From: Phlyctochytrium arcticum
Lineage: Eukaryota > Chytridiomycota > Chytridiomycetes > Chytridiales > Chytridiaceae
Assembly (NCBI GenBank): GCA_025602905.1
Contig: JAHLKI010000021.1
Location: 372,001-436,000, forward strand
Direction: 5' to 3'
Length of the DNA stretch: 64,000 nt
Positions within the stretch are counted from its first letter, which is position 1. Each line of letters opens with the position of its first letter. The position numbers were made by a program, and so were the translations under genes. The notes beneath the pieces are model-generated. The model saw nothing but the letters and a program-made list of their open reading frames with translations, had not been told where the DNA came from and did not search any database. This document shows, piece after piece, positions 42,397-54,149 of this stretch.

Positions 42397-44755
42397 TTAC
42401 AGTAGCAGAGGCGCTTTCTCGTCGGGTACTAGGTCGGGTATTGGCTCCTGCGGAATTTGTGTTGGGGGTTCGTTGGAAACTGCCCGTGGCACATCTTCCG
42501 TCAATGCTTCCAAGACGGATGCCCCATCCGTGACGGGCAACGGCTTTGTCGACTGGGTATATACTTTTACGTTCCCATCTACAAGTAACCGTTTCAGTTG
42601 AAAGTCCCTCACATGGAACCCAATAAAAGTTACTTACCGTCCCCACAAGTGATCACTTCTCCCCCTCTCCATCCCCATATACAATCCCGAACTTCTACTC
42701 CCTCATGGTCGCGAAGCACACCCACCACCCCTCCACTAGCCATTTCAAAAATCACGACGGCCCCGTCATACGTAGGAGCTAGTACGTAGCGCCCATTCGA
42801 CGAGATTTTTGTGAGCCACGAATTAGAGCGGTAGAATTCATGCGTGTAGCGCTGGACTTCTGTCAGTGTGAATGGCCCACCGGGTGTATTGGGGTAGCTG
42901 AGCTTGTGAAGGCGGACCGAGTTGGGTTCTGTATCTGATGTTTTCCCAGGGATGTCAGTGAAGCCCCTTTGCCCACCGTCTCTCATTGCGACTTACTGAT
43001 AGGAACGTCCCCATCAACAACCTCCACTTCTTCTACGCCGCGACTGAGTAGATAGGCAAAAACGTGCTGCTCGCCAGACTCATCCTCCAAAACAATGTCC
43101 CAGGATGGCGACGGCGGGAAGTCCACGGCGTCAACAAATTTGACACAATCGCAGTAACAACTGTACAACCCTTGAAATGCTTGCAGTTTCTAGAAATGAA
43201 AAATGGCTCGAGGTCAGCAATCAAGAGTCAGAATACTGGGTAGACAAAAAGGCCTTTACCACTCCGTTATCGAAATCAAAGAGACAAATTCCAGAGTCGC
43301 AGGACGCGACAAAGTACTTGTTGCCCGTGTGGGGAAGAAATGAGACATTGAAAGCCATACACGTGTCGCCATCCAGCATCCTCTGCTTGTCCAGTAGTGT
43401 CCTATTTTCACCTAATCAGATAAACACATTCGCAGTACATTGTGGAAGCCAGTACACCCTCACCATCCATCTTCGGCGACCTTCCATTTCCACACCCACC
43501 CGTCCTGACTGGTCGTTACCCAGTACCAATCTCCACCAAACTCGATCCCTTTGCAACTGAGGACTTCTTCTTCATGTCCATCCCATCGGGCCACTACCTC
43601 TCCAGAAAGAATATCAAATGTTTTGATCGGGCAGGGTAAAATGTGATTATCCTCATCCTCCTGACTCCACTTTTTGCTGTCCTTGAGCTTGCCCGCCACT
43701 ACCAAATGCGAGCCTGTCGGTGTGAATTGGCCACAGTAGAACTCGTCGATTTCAGTTTCAGATGTGTCTTGTAGCATTTGCACGGGCTCGTAGGTCTCTA
43801 GATCCCATATTCGGACGACGCCCAGTGTGGAAAACGTGGCTAGGAGACTCCCATCGGGGGACAGGCTCATGGCTGTTATATGGCCCGGGTCACGGAAATT
43901 AGAGGATTTGGGAACAAGGGTCAGCGGATTATCTACATTTATGGTGGAGACCATGTGGGTGGTGGAAGGTGTTTTGGTCCAAAATGGGTCGGGATAGATG
44001 TTGGAAAGGTTGGCGAGGAGAGGGGGATCGGTTGGGAATTGCTTGAATGCGTTAAGCTTTTTGAAAGATGCGGATACCGACGAGGATGAGGCTTGCTGAG
44101 CTCCAAACTCTTGTTCCTCTGTAAACTCTGTAATGCGCGCCTGTTGCGACGCGGCCTTTTTCCGCTTTCGCTTGGCGGCCGGTGTTGTCGTCGAACTCCC
44201 TTCCCCTTCCCCATCGCCATCCTCCTCCTTGCTCTTGACCACCTTGGGCTTGCGTTTCCGGGGCGCAGATGTCGCTACTGCCGAGCCAGGCTCGCCATCC
44301 TCGGCATTTTCGGCGGGTGCTGCCGGTGCTTTTGCCTTCCGTTTCTTGTGGGCGACTATGGTAGCCGGTGAGTCCACCCCCGTATTCTCCTTCTCCCCGT
44401 CCTCGGGCACCGCTGCCGCTATCTCGGCCTTTGTTTTCCGTTTCCGGGGCGTGGCTGATGGTGCAGCTTTCTTCCGTGGCTTTTTGGCCGGTGCAGCAGC
44501 GGGCGTATCTGTTGATGGCAGGAGCGGTTTCTCACTCGGCGTCAGAGCAGCATCGTCGCTCATCGTCTCAATATCCAGCAGTGGGTCCATATCGGGTGGA
44601 GGGCGAATTGGTGCCGGTGTTTGATGGGTCATGACATCCTGATGTCCATTAGCCGTCGTTTCCTTCACATTTAATGGTGTCCCACTGGCCATAACCTGAT
44701 CCCGCTCATTCTCCCCGCTAATGAATTCCTTCCCTTTCAGCTCCACTTCCGTCAT
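42397..44755 (-). CDS. WD40-repeat protein with basic N-terminus
   Basis: Five minus-strand exons: 44755-43464, 43401-43260, 43189-42997, 42934-42638 and 42578-42397, with introns of 59-70 bp. The product has 701 residues. Residues 1-235 are low complexity with KKPRKKAAP, RKRKTKAEI and PAAKRKRKKAASQQ patches, probably nuclear. WD repeats follow: ITAMSLSPDGSLLATFSTLGVVRIWD, VTTSQDGWVWKWK, YFVASCDSGICLFD, KISSNGRYVLAPTYDGAVVIF and VITCGDDGNVKVYT; every junction restores repeat geometry. The QQARITEF element before the propeller resembles a PIP-box (QxxIxxF), so PCNA or chromatin binding is possible. The orthologue is not identified. Confidence 0.85.
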
Positions 44756-46027
44756 GCCTGATAGTCTACGTCTGAAAAGTCTCTAGCTATCGGTATCTAT
44801 GACACAAAGTGAAATCAGTAAGATGTCCGCAATTATATTTTACCGGAAGCAAAACTTACCCAGGCCTGTCCTTGGCAGCGTTGTATAAGGTTTGTCTTTA
44901 TGTCAGAAAGAGAATCTTGTATTGGGGGTGGGCCATAAATCGAATTAATGTTGAGCTCTCTGGTCCAAAGCATTCAGCCTTTATTTTGTCCATTCCAGAA
45001 TCTCAGTCGGTCGTCGCGGTGTCCGGAGGTTTCGGACATGCCCAGCACAACATATACAGTACAGTACACACAACTGACCGCAAAGATATAGAATGGTACG
45101 GTGTTTCGATGATGCTTCGTAGTGGCCTGATGATTTCTGCCTGCCTAAATGGCCCATCGCTGTAAACCCCGCGGCGATTGTTATTATTGCCTTGGAGATG
45201 CCCTTCCCAGTTGCGTAGCGCAAAGGTTGTTCACCCTGCTGCCAATTCATAGTTTGCCTTACCGCATATTTGGATGACTTGAAATCCGGTAAATGTTTGA
45301 CAAAGCCGAAAGCCCCTTTTTCAGGCCTCTTCGTTCGTTGCCCGACGCGTCGCGTCGAGGTCGGTTCTCGTCGCAGAAGCTTTTTTGGCGATCGAAAACA
45401 ATCGTAACGCGTCCGTATTCCTTTAGGAGAATGTCATATGATGGCTTTTTGTTTGTCAAAGCGTCCGTCTTGCACCTTTCTTGTCGGAATATTGGGACAT
45501 GAGCAGGATTGCGCTCTCCACAGTCTGGCGTGCCGATATACAAATAGCGCGTACGGCCAAGCTTTCGTCCATACTCGAGTAAACACAAGATACTGGATCT
45601 CTATCAAGACTGGCGCCAAAATCACCGCGCCCCCAACAACTACAAGTTCAAGAACAACCCGATATACAGATAGTCGGTCCCCGCCCAAAAACTGGGAAGA
45701 AAAAAGCGCAACGTACCAGCGGGCACACGTCTCGAGTCTCTCCACATTTTATAGTGTCGCCAAGCCTTTGCCCTTGCCTGCAGTGAGGATGTGCATATGA
45801 AAGGTTTGCCAATAGAAGAGGCAGCGCAACACTTCAAGAACGACAACCCAGCACATCAAGGCAGCAGTTCCATTATTCCGAGGAACATCATCTCTGGAGA
45901 GCGCGTCATTACCTCCGATCCAAAAAGTAGCCGTGTGCGCTTGTTTACTCAAAACTCTTGGAAATAGGTTGACGGCCAGATCCCTTCGAGTAAAAACATT
46001 TATACTTTCTCTGCGGCCCTACGTGAA
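44756..46027. other. Intergenic region with a possible unresolved membrane-protein gene
   Basis: On the minus strand, coding-like hydrophobic segments occur at about 45952-45780 (NNGTAALMCWVVVLEVLRCL) and 45690-45500 (VVLELVVVGGAVILAPVLIE), separated by splice-like signals near 45710. I could not assemble a full gene. The last 100 bp precede the GBP-like gene. Confidence 0.3.
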
Positions 46028-49000
46028 ATGTTTTCGCGGCGTAAGCGTCGCGAGGCCGCGGATGCGAGCAACGCATCAGACAAGAAAGCGCTGGTCGACA
46101 CTCAAGAAGATCCCTTCCGATCCCGCAAAACCCAATCGTCTTCTTATGCTCTTTCTTCGCAACCCCACGTTGTCCCACCCTCACCGCTTCCGTCACAAGA
46201 GAAGCGGCAACACGAAGCAAAATCAACCAGCCGGCCGGTATCTAAATCAAGCTCAACCGGTCTCTTAACACCATTGAAAAACAAACTACTAGGACGAAGA
46301 GGGAAGTCATTATCGCAAATCCAACGAGACTTTGCTGCGGACCCTGCACGAAAAATCACGGTTGATGACCCCCCGAACCGGCATGTTCAGCCATCGCGAC
46401 CAAAAAGGATGGAGAAGGATGAGGCGACGGCGACGTACGCCAACGTGAAGTCTGCGGCAGATCGACCGGGAACCCCTCCGCCAGATATCGAAAGACGACG
46501 TCGTAAACATGCGGCGGGATCAAAGGGAGAAAGCAGACGAGAGCAGGAATCATCTTATCTATCAACTCCTCCGCCAAGTCTGCCATCAACCAAGTCGTCT
46601 GGTTCAGATTCTGCTTCGTCGCTCGTGCTCGCAAAGCAGTCAAGTCCAGTCAAGAAATCTTCTCGCGTTCCTTCTGCACCTCCACGAACACTTTCCCTGC
46701 TGCATTCACAACCACCTCCCGTCACTCACCGCTCTCCAGATCGATCTGGCATTCCACTTCTGAGGTTTGATGCGGCTGGGCTGCCTCAGACCTGCCAAGC
46801 TGGCCTGGATGCACTTTCACAGATTGACGGTCCGATCTGCGTCGTGGTTGTGATTGGCGGGGATAGACGCGCAGCACGACAAGTATGCAGATATCTGGAC
46901 CCCGGGTTTCGAATGAGTCGTGATGATATAGACTTGTCGCAAACAGAGAAGAAGGACGCAGATGATTCCGGAGCCCGAGATGATGGCTGGAATGATGGTG
47001 TTCGCATTACCCAAATACTGGAACAAGAGGAAATGATTGGTGCTGGAACACACTCAAAGCCCGCGCTCGTTGTGCTGGAAACACCTGCTCTGGGCGCTGC
47101 TGCTAATGGTGATGCAGGCGGGGAAGAGGATGAATATGGCAATTATAGTGCCAGTCCTCGAGAAATGAACTTGCTACTCGTATCTCTACTCATTGCATCA
47201 TCCGTTCTCTGCGTTCATCAAGGAGAGCAAATGGATTCAGTGGCCTTAAATACGTTCGCGGCATTTGCGGATTTGCCGCGATGCATCGATCCTTCGACGC
47301 GCGTAGAAGTGTTGCGAGCGTGTGTACCCCACATTGGATGGATCGTGGTGGGAGCTGCCAGCAACGCCGACATGGCGAAGGACCCAGAAATGGCTGCCCG
47401 GCTGATGCTGCTGGGGAATGAGGAAACGGACGATGAGGGAGACGACAAGGAGATGACAACATCAATGGCCGTCCGGTCCGTTTTGACCAAACTCTTTCCA
47501 CAGCAGCTTCTGTTTGGGTTACCGTCTGTCAATCGCGATACCCCGCCATCCTCGGCGTACCCCACTAATGTGGATGACATGCTTGCTGCGCAATCCCTAC
47601 CCCCAAGTGGAGCTCGGTCCGTTTTACAGCCTTCTCGAAAGCATCTTTCCTCGTTAATCACTCATTTCTCCAAACATACCACAACACTTCCCAAGTTGAG
47701 CTATGCCGCTTCAACTGATCTTATACCTTTGCCGTTTTCCTCTGGAGCTCATCTCAATAACCACATCCTCCGCGTCACGGCCGCCCTTGCACAGCCTAAC
47801 CCCGTCATGCTCTCCCCGCTGCTATCCCAATCCTCCGAGGTTGAATGGCGGTCCCTCACAAAATGGGCTGAACGAGAATATGTGGATAGGATGACGGCAG
47901 TAGCCATACCAGATATGCCATTGGATTGGGCATCACTGCGGAAACGACATGCGGAATGTGTGTCTAGGGCAATGAGTGGAGTTCGAGATCGTGTGGGGAA
48001 TGGCGGGCTTAATATGCAGGGAAAGCTGTGGAAGAAGCGGGAAGAGTCCTTCCAGGTTTGTTACACCTTGTGCACGTTGTTGACACAGACAGGCTAACAG
48101 AAAATGGCTTCACCCAGAAAATCGTTGGAGCAATGGATGAACGGGCCAAAGTGGAGCCAGTCGACAGCTGTTTAAGTGCATTTGTGGTGCAAAACTACGA
48201 AACAGCCATTGCGCGAAGCAAAAGCGTACTACTTAAAGGAATTGAAGATACGCGAGATTTGGTATGAATGCTTTTTAGAGACTTTCGGGGTTCTTTATAC
48301 TTATACCGGAATAGATGGCACAAGGGCAATTCACCGACCTTCCACGCTTCGATGCCCATATGAAGCGACTGTTGACTCAATTTCAGACGACCTTGTGCTC
48401 ACCCTCTCTGTTGTCCCCTCGCACGTTGGCCCATCTTTTCGAACACTTCCACACCCAGCACACCCAACTTCGATCTCAACTCATCAGGCAACTGCAAGGT
48501 GCAGTGCAGCACGTTATGGAACAGCAATTGCGATCTCAAACGATTGCCATGGAGCGGGAACGGAGGGAGCAGCGGGAACGCGTAATGCATGCTACCGAAG
48601 TCTTGCGGCAAGTTCAAGAGCAGGTCGGGGAAGTGCGAGTGCGGGCGGTCGCAGAAGAGGCCAGGCTCAGAGCAGAAGAACGAGAAGCTAGAATGAGACT
48701 GGAAACTGCGTTGGCAGGCCCCTCCGCGTCCCCCTGGTCGCGTCCTGGTGTGAATCTCAACTCTACCTGGGCTGCACAGACGTTACCTTCATCATCCGCA
48801 CCTTCCGGACCTGCGTCCCGCCACCGTCGTTCTCGCTCAAAGCCTCCATCATCCTCTTCATCGCCCGCTCATGTCTCGACACCGGCAGCTACCGGAGGGC
48901 CAGAGCCCAAGGCAAGCAGCAAGCGACCACAACGCCGACCGCTTACGTCTGCCAAATCCGAAGCGGACCTTCAAGTACACGGAATCTACCGCACGCCATC

Positions 49001-49307
49001 AGATCCATATCATCATCCCGCATACAATAATTCACCCCATTATCCATACCCGACCCATCCGCCCATACACAGCCCTTACCACTATCCTCAAAATTTTGCT
49101 CACCATCTGTCATCATCCAGTCTCAATCAGTTTCATCAACCGTACTCCTTTCTCCATCACCCTCCTCCACCTCAAGAGTACTATGCCCAAGTATATCCAC
49201 AGCCTCCTTATGGATCTCCCTACACCGCCCCGCGAAAAGCACATGTCTCTGGCCACAGGGCCAGATCTAAATCAATGGCCGGCACTCTGAATGGACGGGT
49301 CTCTTGA
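46028..49307 (+). CDS. Guanylate-binding-protein-like protein with degenerate GTPase
   Basis: Three exons (46028-48055, 48118-48261, 48315-49307; introns 62 and 53 bp) give 1054 residues. About 245 N-terminal residues are disordered, Ser/Arg-rich. The next part follows the GBP plan: strand ICVVVVIGGDRRAARQVCRYL where a P-loop should be, LVVLETPAL at the DxxG strand, MNLLLVSLLIASSVLCVHQG, then LTKLFPQQLLFGLPSVNRD, LNNHILRVTAALAQPNP, EREYVDRM and RKRHAECVSRAMSGVRD, matching GBP helical-domain order. There is no GxxxxGK[ST]. A coiled coil (ERERREQRERVMHATEVL) and a Pro/His/Tyr-rich tail follow. It is probably a nucleotide-independent membrane or scaffold protein. Confidence 0.7.
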
Positions 49308-49547
49308 TTCATTCCGTTTGCCTGATACACTCTATTTACCTTATTTGCTGACCTGCATGGACCTTGATTGAGAGGTTTCGCAGGACTTGTCACAGTACAT
49401 TGCCAATTCGCGTGTTGATCATGCTGTATAATACATATTTGGCCGATAGACGGTTTTCATAATGTAGATAATGAGTTTGTTGACCGACTATTGCTAAACT
49501 TCATTCGTTTGTTTACGAAAGTCAATATCTCTGCCGTAGTCTGAATA

Positions 49548-50285
49548 CTATTCGATATCCATTGCAAGGATTCCATCTATCCATCCGGACTTGAGCCAAA
49601 CTCGACTTGGGGAGTAACTTACTGATGCGCTTACCTTCTTCGACTGACGGCAAGATGTGATTTTTAAGCACTTCCACTGTAGCGATGCCAAGACCATTAA
49701 ATCGCAAATCATAACATAGGAGCAAGACTGTTAACCCGCTTACCATGGTACGGATCTGCAGCGTAAGTTCCGAGAGCCTAATCACAGGATTAGTCCCATT
49801 TTCTGGGATAAATCATGCAGGCTATAGTTATGGTCTTACTGTCTTATCCGCAAGTTGCACTACGAGCGCTATGGATGGGGCGGGTGCCAAATCAGTACTC
49901 TTGTTGCTCTTCCTGAGGCCAAAGGATGAACATTTGACATACCATGGGTGTATCCTTTTGCCCGCTCCGTCTTGAAGGTCGGTCCAAAATTCAACTAAAA
50001 ACATTTGAATTGTCCAATCAGACTTGGAAATTATAGTTCCCAAAGAAAGGAAAAAAACAGTACCTGGTTCACACCAGGCACCTTGGTGAGAGATCGGCAT
50101 TTGGCCACAAATTCAGCCAGCTTGTCTGGGGTAAGGGAAGTTTTGGCCTTGAACAAGACTATACCCGATCGTTTGTGAAGAATACGGTAAAGTTGGTTGT
50201 CGAAGAGGAGAGGTGGAAAGATATGGGTTAGCAGTGTACACAACGACATCACATTTACGAACTGACCTATATGAGTAACGCCCAT
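49548..50285 (-). CDS. Dabb (stress-responsive A/B barrel) domain protein in seven exons
   Basis: Seven minus-strand exons: 50285-50267, 50158-50064, 49994-49943, 49868-49840, 49777-49744, 49676-49635 and 49576-49548. Six GT-AG introns of 58-108 bp separate them. The total coding length is exactly 300 nt (99 residues) with all phases matching. The product reads as a complete Dabb domain: MGVTHIVLFKAK, LAEFVAKCRSLTKVPGVNQL, NFGPTFKTERAKGYTHAL, ALGTYAADPYHVEVLKN and an end ILAMDIE. Dabb proteins are small dimeric barrels found in stress proteins and some polyketide cyclases. No single exon is longer than 95 nt, so simple open-frame scans miss it. Confidence 0.88.
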
Positions 50286-51741
50286 CGTGGAGTGGTAGAA
50301 GTTCCGCTTTGTAATGTTCAAAGATGAGACAGCTGGGCAGGACCTGGACCAGTCAGTCGCGTTGATGACCTTGTTGTTCATGTTACCGTACCCTTCGCTT
50401 TCCGGCTTTCAGGGGTCCCGCTGCCAGCATATTACGAGTATCATATCGTACTGTTTAGATTGCAACCCCATGTTGGGTTTTATTGTTTTGTTTACGATCA
50501 TCCCGTACCTGCCGAGCCTACGAGTGCTACCCACAGTCTCAGGGATGTTTCAAAACGTCCGAATAGCCCAAGTGAGCCTATGCCTCCGATACAACTCATA
50601 TACAAGATCCTTATAATGGATGAAGCCATTGTGATTAGCTCAGACTATATACTATCCCTCTTAACAAAGTAGCGCTGGGGCGAACATGACAGTTTAGTTC
50701 CCAAAAGCATGTCATCCTTCCAGTAATATTGGAACCTAATGCTATGCTCCAATGGCCTTCATTTTTCCGTGATGCAACGCTAAGTTAGTAGGCATTGACA
50801 TACCCGAGCTCAACGGCATCGTGTTTGACCATCCCGCGATCCAAGTACGATCATCTTGTTTGTGCCAGGTGGTAAGAGCTTCGTTCGATCCGGGGTATAT
50901 TGGTCATGACGAATCGGAAGAACCTCATGATCTGGTGTATTGTGGGCTTTGCGCTTTGCATCATATTGAGACAAAACGAATTTTGTATGGAGCTGTGCAG
51001 AACACTGATGTCTGAAAGTCGGCAGTTATAGTGGGAAGCAACAGCACATCCCCCGGTACATCCTCTTCGCTTCCCACATCGGGGTGGTCCTTTTGAAGAA
51101 GAAAATTCGGGGAAGTCCTCAAACTGCTCGATTGACTAAAAATTGCCGTCATCAACATCCGCGCAGAGAAGACGACTTTGGGAAAGTTGTTGCAATGCAT
51201 TTGCCCTGAGGCCTGCCGCAAAGAGCGACTTAGCTATGTTCAGGAGAACGACTACATCCCCAAGGCCTTTCGCATTAAGATAACTTTCCGTTATAAGGCA
51301 ACTTTCCAAAGTCACACATATAATGAAGTGTCGAGGACGTCGTCCGGGCCAGCTATCAAGTTTGGTAAATGTCGTCCACAGCTGTTACAGTTGATGTCCT
51401 CGCTGCCATATGACTATCTACTACCGCTGGAATGGGAAAAAGCCGTCCCTCCAATGACTGCCCTGTATCAGCATTCGGTTGCCTTGCTATGTGTTGTTCA
51501 GCTGGGCCCGTTGTGCTCTGTGCGCACAACAAAAGATCATTGCAGCGCAAGGAAGTTCCCATCAGGCCGCAGCCCTTTTTCCAGTTGTTCGAAAATTGCG
51601 GCGCGGGTCACACCTTTGACGTTTCCACGACCTTATTGAGAGCCTCTTGCTGCCTCTTGCTGCTGGCATAATATATCTTTAGAGTATAAAACTTTTATAG
51701 AAACGCCCCGCATTCTGTGGGAACTCATTCATAGAGACAAT
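50286..51741. other. Unresolved 1.45-kb stretch
   Basis: No open frame has recognisable content. Given the neighbouring seven-exon gene, a gene of tiny exons cannot be excluded. Promoters of the Dabb and Jupiter-like genes must lie at its ends. Confidence 0.35.
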
Positions 51742-52835
51742 ATGGTCGGTAGCTGCCAAGTTTTGCGCTAGATCTGTCAAGTTTTTGCTGACGTGGTTCT
51801 TTGTAGGCTTCCTCCAAGAGATATCCCGGAGGCCAATCAAGCATAGTATTTGGCGATGATACTACGTCGGTTCCTTGGTCAACCTCTTCATCTGCACAGC
51901 ACGTTACTGCCCGCAAGGCACATGTACCTACTGCCGGAGTCTCAAGCGGGGTCGGTATCATTCCTGGCGCTGGGGTGACCAGCGGAGGCGGTGTAGCGTC
52001 TCCAACGAAAGAATCTCCGCAAAGGGCTCATGCAGGCCGGAATCATCAGAGCACAGTGTTTTCCGCTTCGGCAGCTGAGAAGAGCTCTCCGGTGAGAGCT
52101 CATGCAGGGAAAAACAGCGCTAGTACCATCTTTGGACATGCTGCCGACAAATTGGAGAGCAGTCCAGGCACATCAACCAGGATCGCGCGCCCACCTGGTG
52201 GAGGAAGCACCTTGCAACTAGCGGGCAACTATCCGGATGAAAGTAAAAGACCCACATCATCGATCCCTAGACCAGCTCGCGCTACGGCACCGCAAAATGC
52301 ACTCAATAGAACGATGCAAAGCGCTGAAGCGCCCCCAGTACATCGTCCCGGGCGTCGACAATTGGGTGATCCTGGTCATAAATCTTCGGTGGCACTTGGT
52401 CTGCCAGGCGTCGGTCATTCTTTTGAGACAACATCATCTGCCAACTCGTCCATGATTACTCCTCCCGTGTCCCGTCCATCGTCGCCGGGGCCTATCAAAC
52501 GCGTGACGTCCCCTCCGCCCCAGCGCAAACTTGCTGCTGGATCCCCATCGCGAGCGTCACCATCGGCAAGCAAGTCTCATTTTGCTTCGTCGTTTACTTT
52601 TGGGGATGATTCCCCTCCCTCGCCCGACTTCTCACCCCGCAAGCATCGACCGGGCCGCAAAAATCTGGCTCCTCCCGGTGGAGGACTTAGCCCGGTTTCA
52701 CTAGCAACATTGGGGGGCGGCGATACGACCTTGTCCTTTGGAGCGGTGGCTGCAGAGCCTGCGAGCAAGCGGGTCGATCCTTCCACAGTCAAAGGCGTGG
52801 CTGGGACCTCGACGGGAAAGCACCGCGTGTATTGA
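51742..52835 (+). CDS. Jupiter/SPIRAL1-like PGG-repeat protein
   Basis: The main exon is 51807-52835 (342 codons and stop). The probable first exon is just an ATG at 51742-51744 followed by a weak donor (GTCGGT); an internal ATG at 51975 is the alternative start. The protein is disordered, Ser/Pro/Gly-rich, and repeats a PGG-SS-FG theme: SSKRYPGGQSSIVFGDD, STIFGHAADKLES, RIARPPGGGSTLQLAG, KNLAPPGGGLSPVSLA and LSFGAVAAEP. Such motifs mark animal Jupiter/HN1 and plant SPIRAL1 microtubule-associated proteins. A cytoskeletal role is inferred by motif likeness only. A decayed partial copy lies at 57202-57526. Confidence 0.6.
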
Positions 52836-53169
52836 ACCGACCCGGTCTTCCCTATTTTCGACATTGAAGGAGATCTTCTCCTTTTAGACTTAAAGACTAT
52901 GTGACGCTAGTTATTGGCTTCAGTAACTCCCCCGCACCTAGGACTGTAGATAACTCTGTAGATTCGTGTTAGACTATAAAGCTACGTCTCTAGGACACCT
53001 GTGTATTGTATTCATCTCATATCATTAGACCTCATATTGTACAGACCCGTCGTGAGTGCATTTGAGGCTGGATCTAGCGTTGGTGCATGAATGGGCCATA
53101 CTGGTCTTTGAGCCGGAACCCAGGAATCTTCCCCGCCAATTCAAGGTCCACTGCTATGGCGTGATTGTT
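52836..53169. other. Intergenic stretch after the Jupiter-like gene
   Basis: 3' region of the PGG-repeat gene; part of it (to about 52990) is duplicated near 57410-57526. No gene. Confidence 0.4.
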
Positions 53170-54100
53170 AGAGCTTTGTCGGTCAGAATGCAGTACTGCT
53201 TGTCCGCAGGGTTCAGTTCCTCCAAGATAGGGAGGAGATGATGCGCAAGGTTGATCCCCTCGTGGTTGCCGACAATGAGTCTGGCTTCCGATGACCAAGC
53301 TGCGCTGCGTAAACCACTTGCTGGAATAGCTCGATAGCGCTACTTATAGGTTCCTTCCGGGTTGGTGGCCGCGAGATATGTTGCGACCTGGGATGCTGCG
53401 GTATTCGCATTTCTTCCATCTTGTATGTGGTGACCCCTTGCTGGATGCGTATCGGGCGCTGGAAAATTTGGCAGTGATATATGCCTTGCGTCTGACAGGC
53501 CTCGCAAGTCGCAACAAAAATGGCCAGAGTCCAATAGCAGAATATTCACTTTCATATAAAAGTGCTTGAACTTCATCACCAAAACGCAGATGGGAGCCCA
53601 CAGGAAGGCTGCGAAAGCATATGCGCGAAACATTTTTTACGAGACGCGACTTTTCTAATTGGTGATTGCAACCGTGGGAAGATCAAGCGCGGCACAGGCG
53701 GAGACAGAGTCACTTGTCTCACTGGTCGACAAAAGGATCAGACCTACAGCCCCAGCTGCTTTCGCGTAACTCGCTTTTTCGGCTGCGCTGCATCCATCGC
53801 CACGAACGGCTACAACCCTGTTTTGCAACGCAGGCTGCTGATAATGCTGAGCTTAACGACCTGCTGCCAGAGTATCACGACCCCCAACCAGAGCAAGTTC
53901 AGCCTCGATTCCATCAGCTCCGGAATGGAGTGAGCCTGGGCGGTTGCTTGCCTTATAGCCAGCAACGCCGTCGCTTTTGGTTACGATGACGGTACTATCA
54001 GTACCAAGCTTGGCAGAGAAGAGCCAGCGGTCAGCATGGATAATGCCGGAAAGATCATCTGGGCCAACATAGCGAAATCCAAACAGCAAACGTCAAGGCC
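53170..54100 (-). pseudogene. PA-domain-like gene, broken or unresolved
   Basis: One minus-strand phase reads FRYVGPDDLSGIIHADRWLF ... GIEAELALVGGRDTL, then a stop, then NRVVAVRGDGCSAAEKASYA and KAAGAVGLILLSTSE to VAITN and another stop at about 53660. The latter half has the protease-associated domain pattern (RG-C-x-EKA-AGA-G-I). A further coding-like piece at 53338-53172 (VGNHEGINLAHHLLPILEEL) follows an AG. No start codon or complete splice chain was found. The stop between the halves of the PA-like domain suggests a pseudogene. Confidence 0.4.
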
Positions 54101-54149
54101 AACGGTGATGGGAATCTAAAAGATGGGAAAAAGATAGCATTGATTGTGA

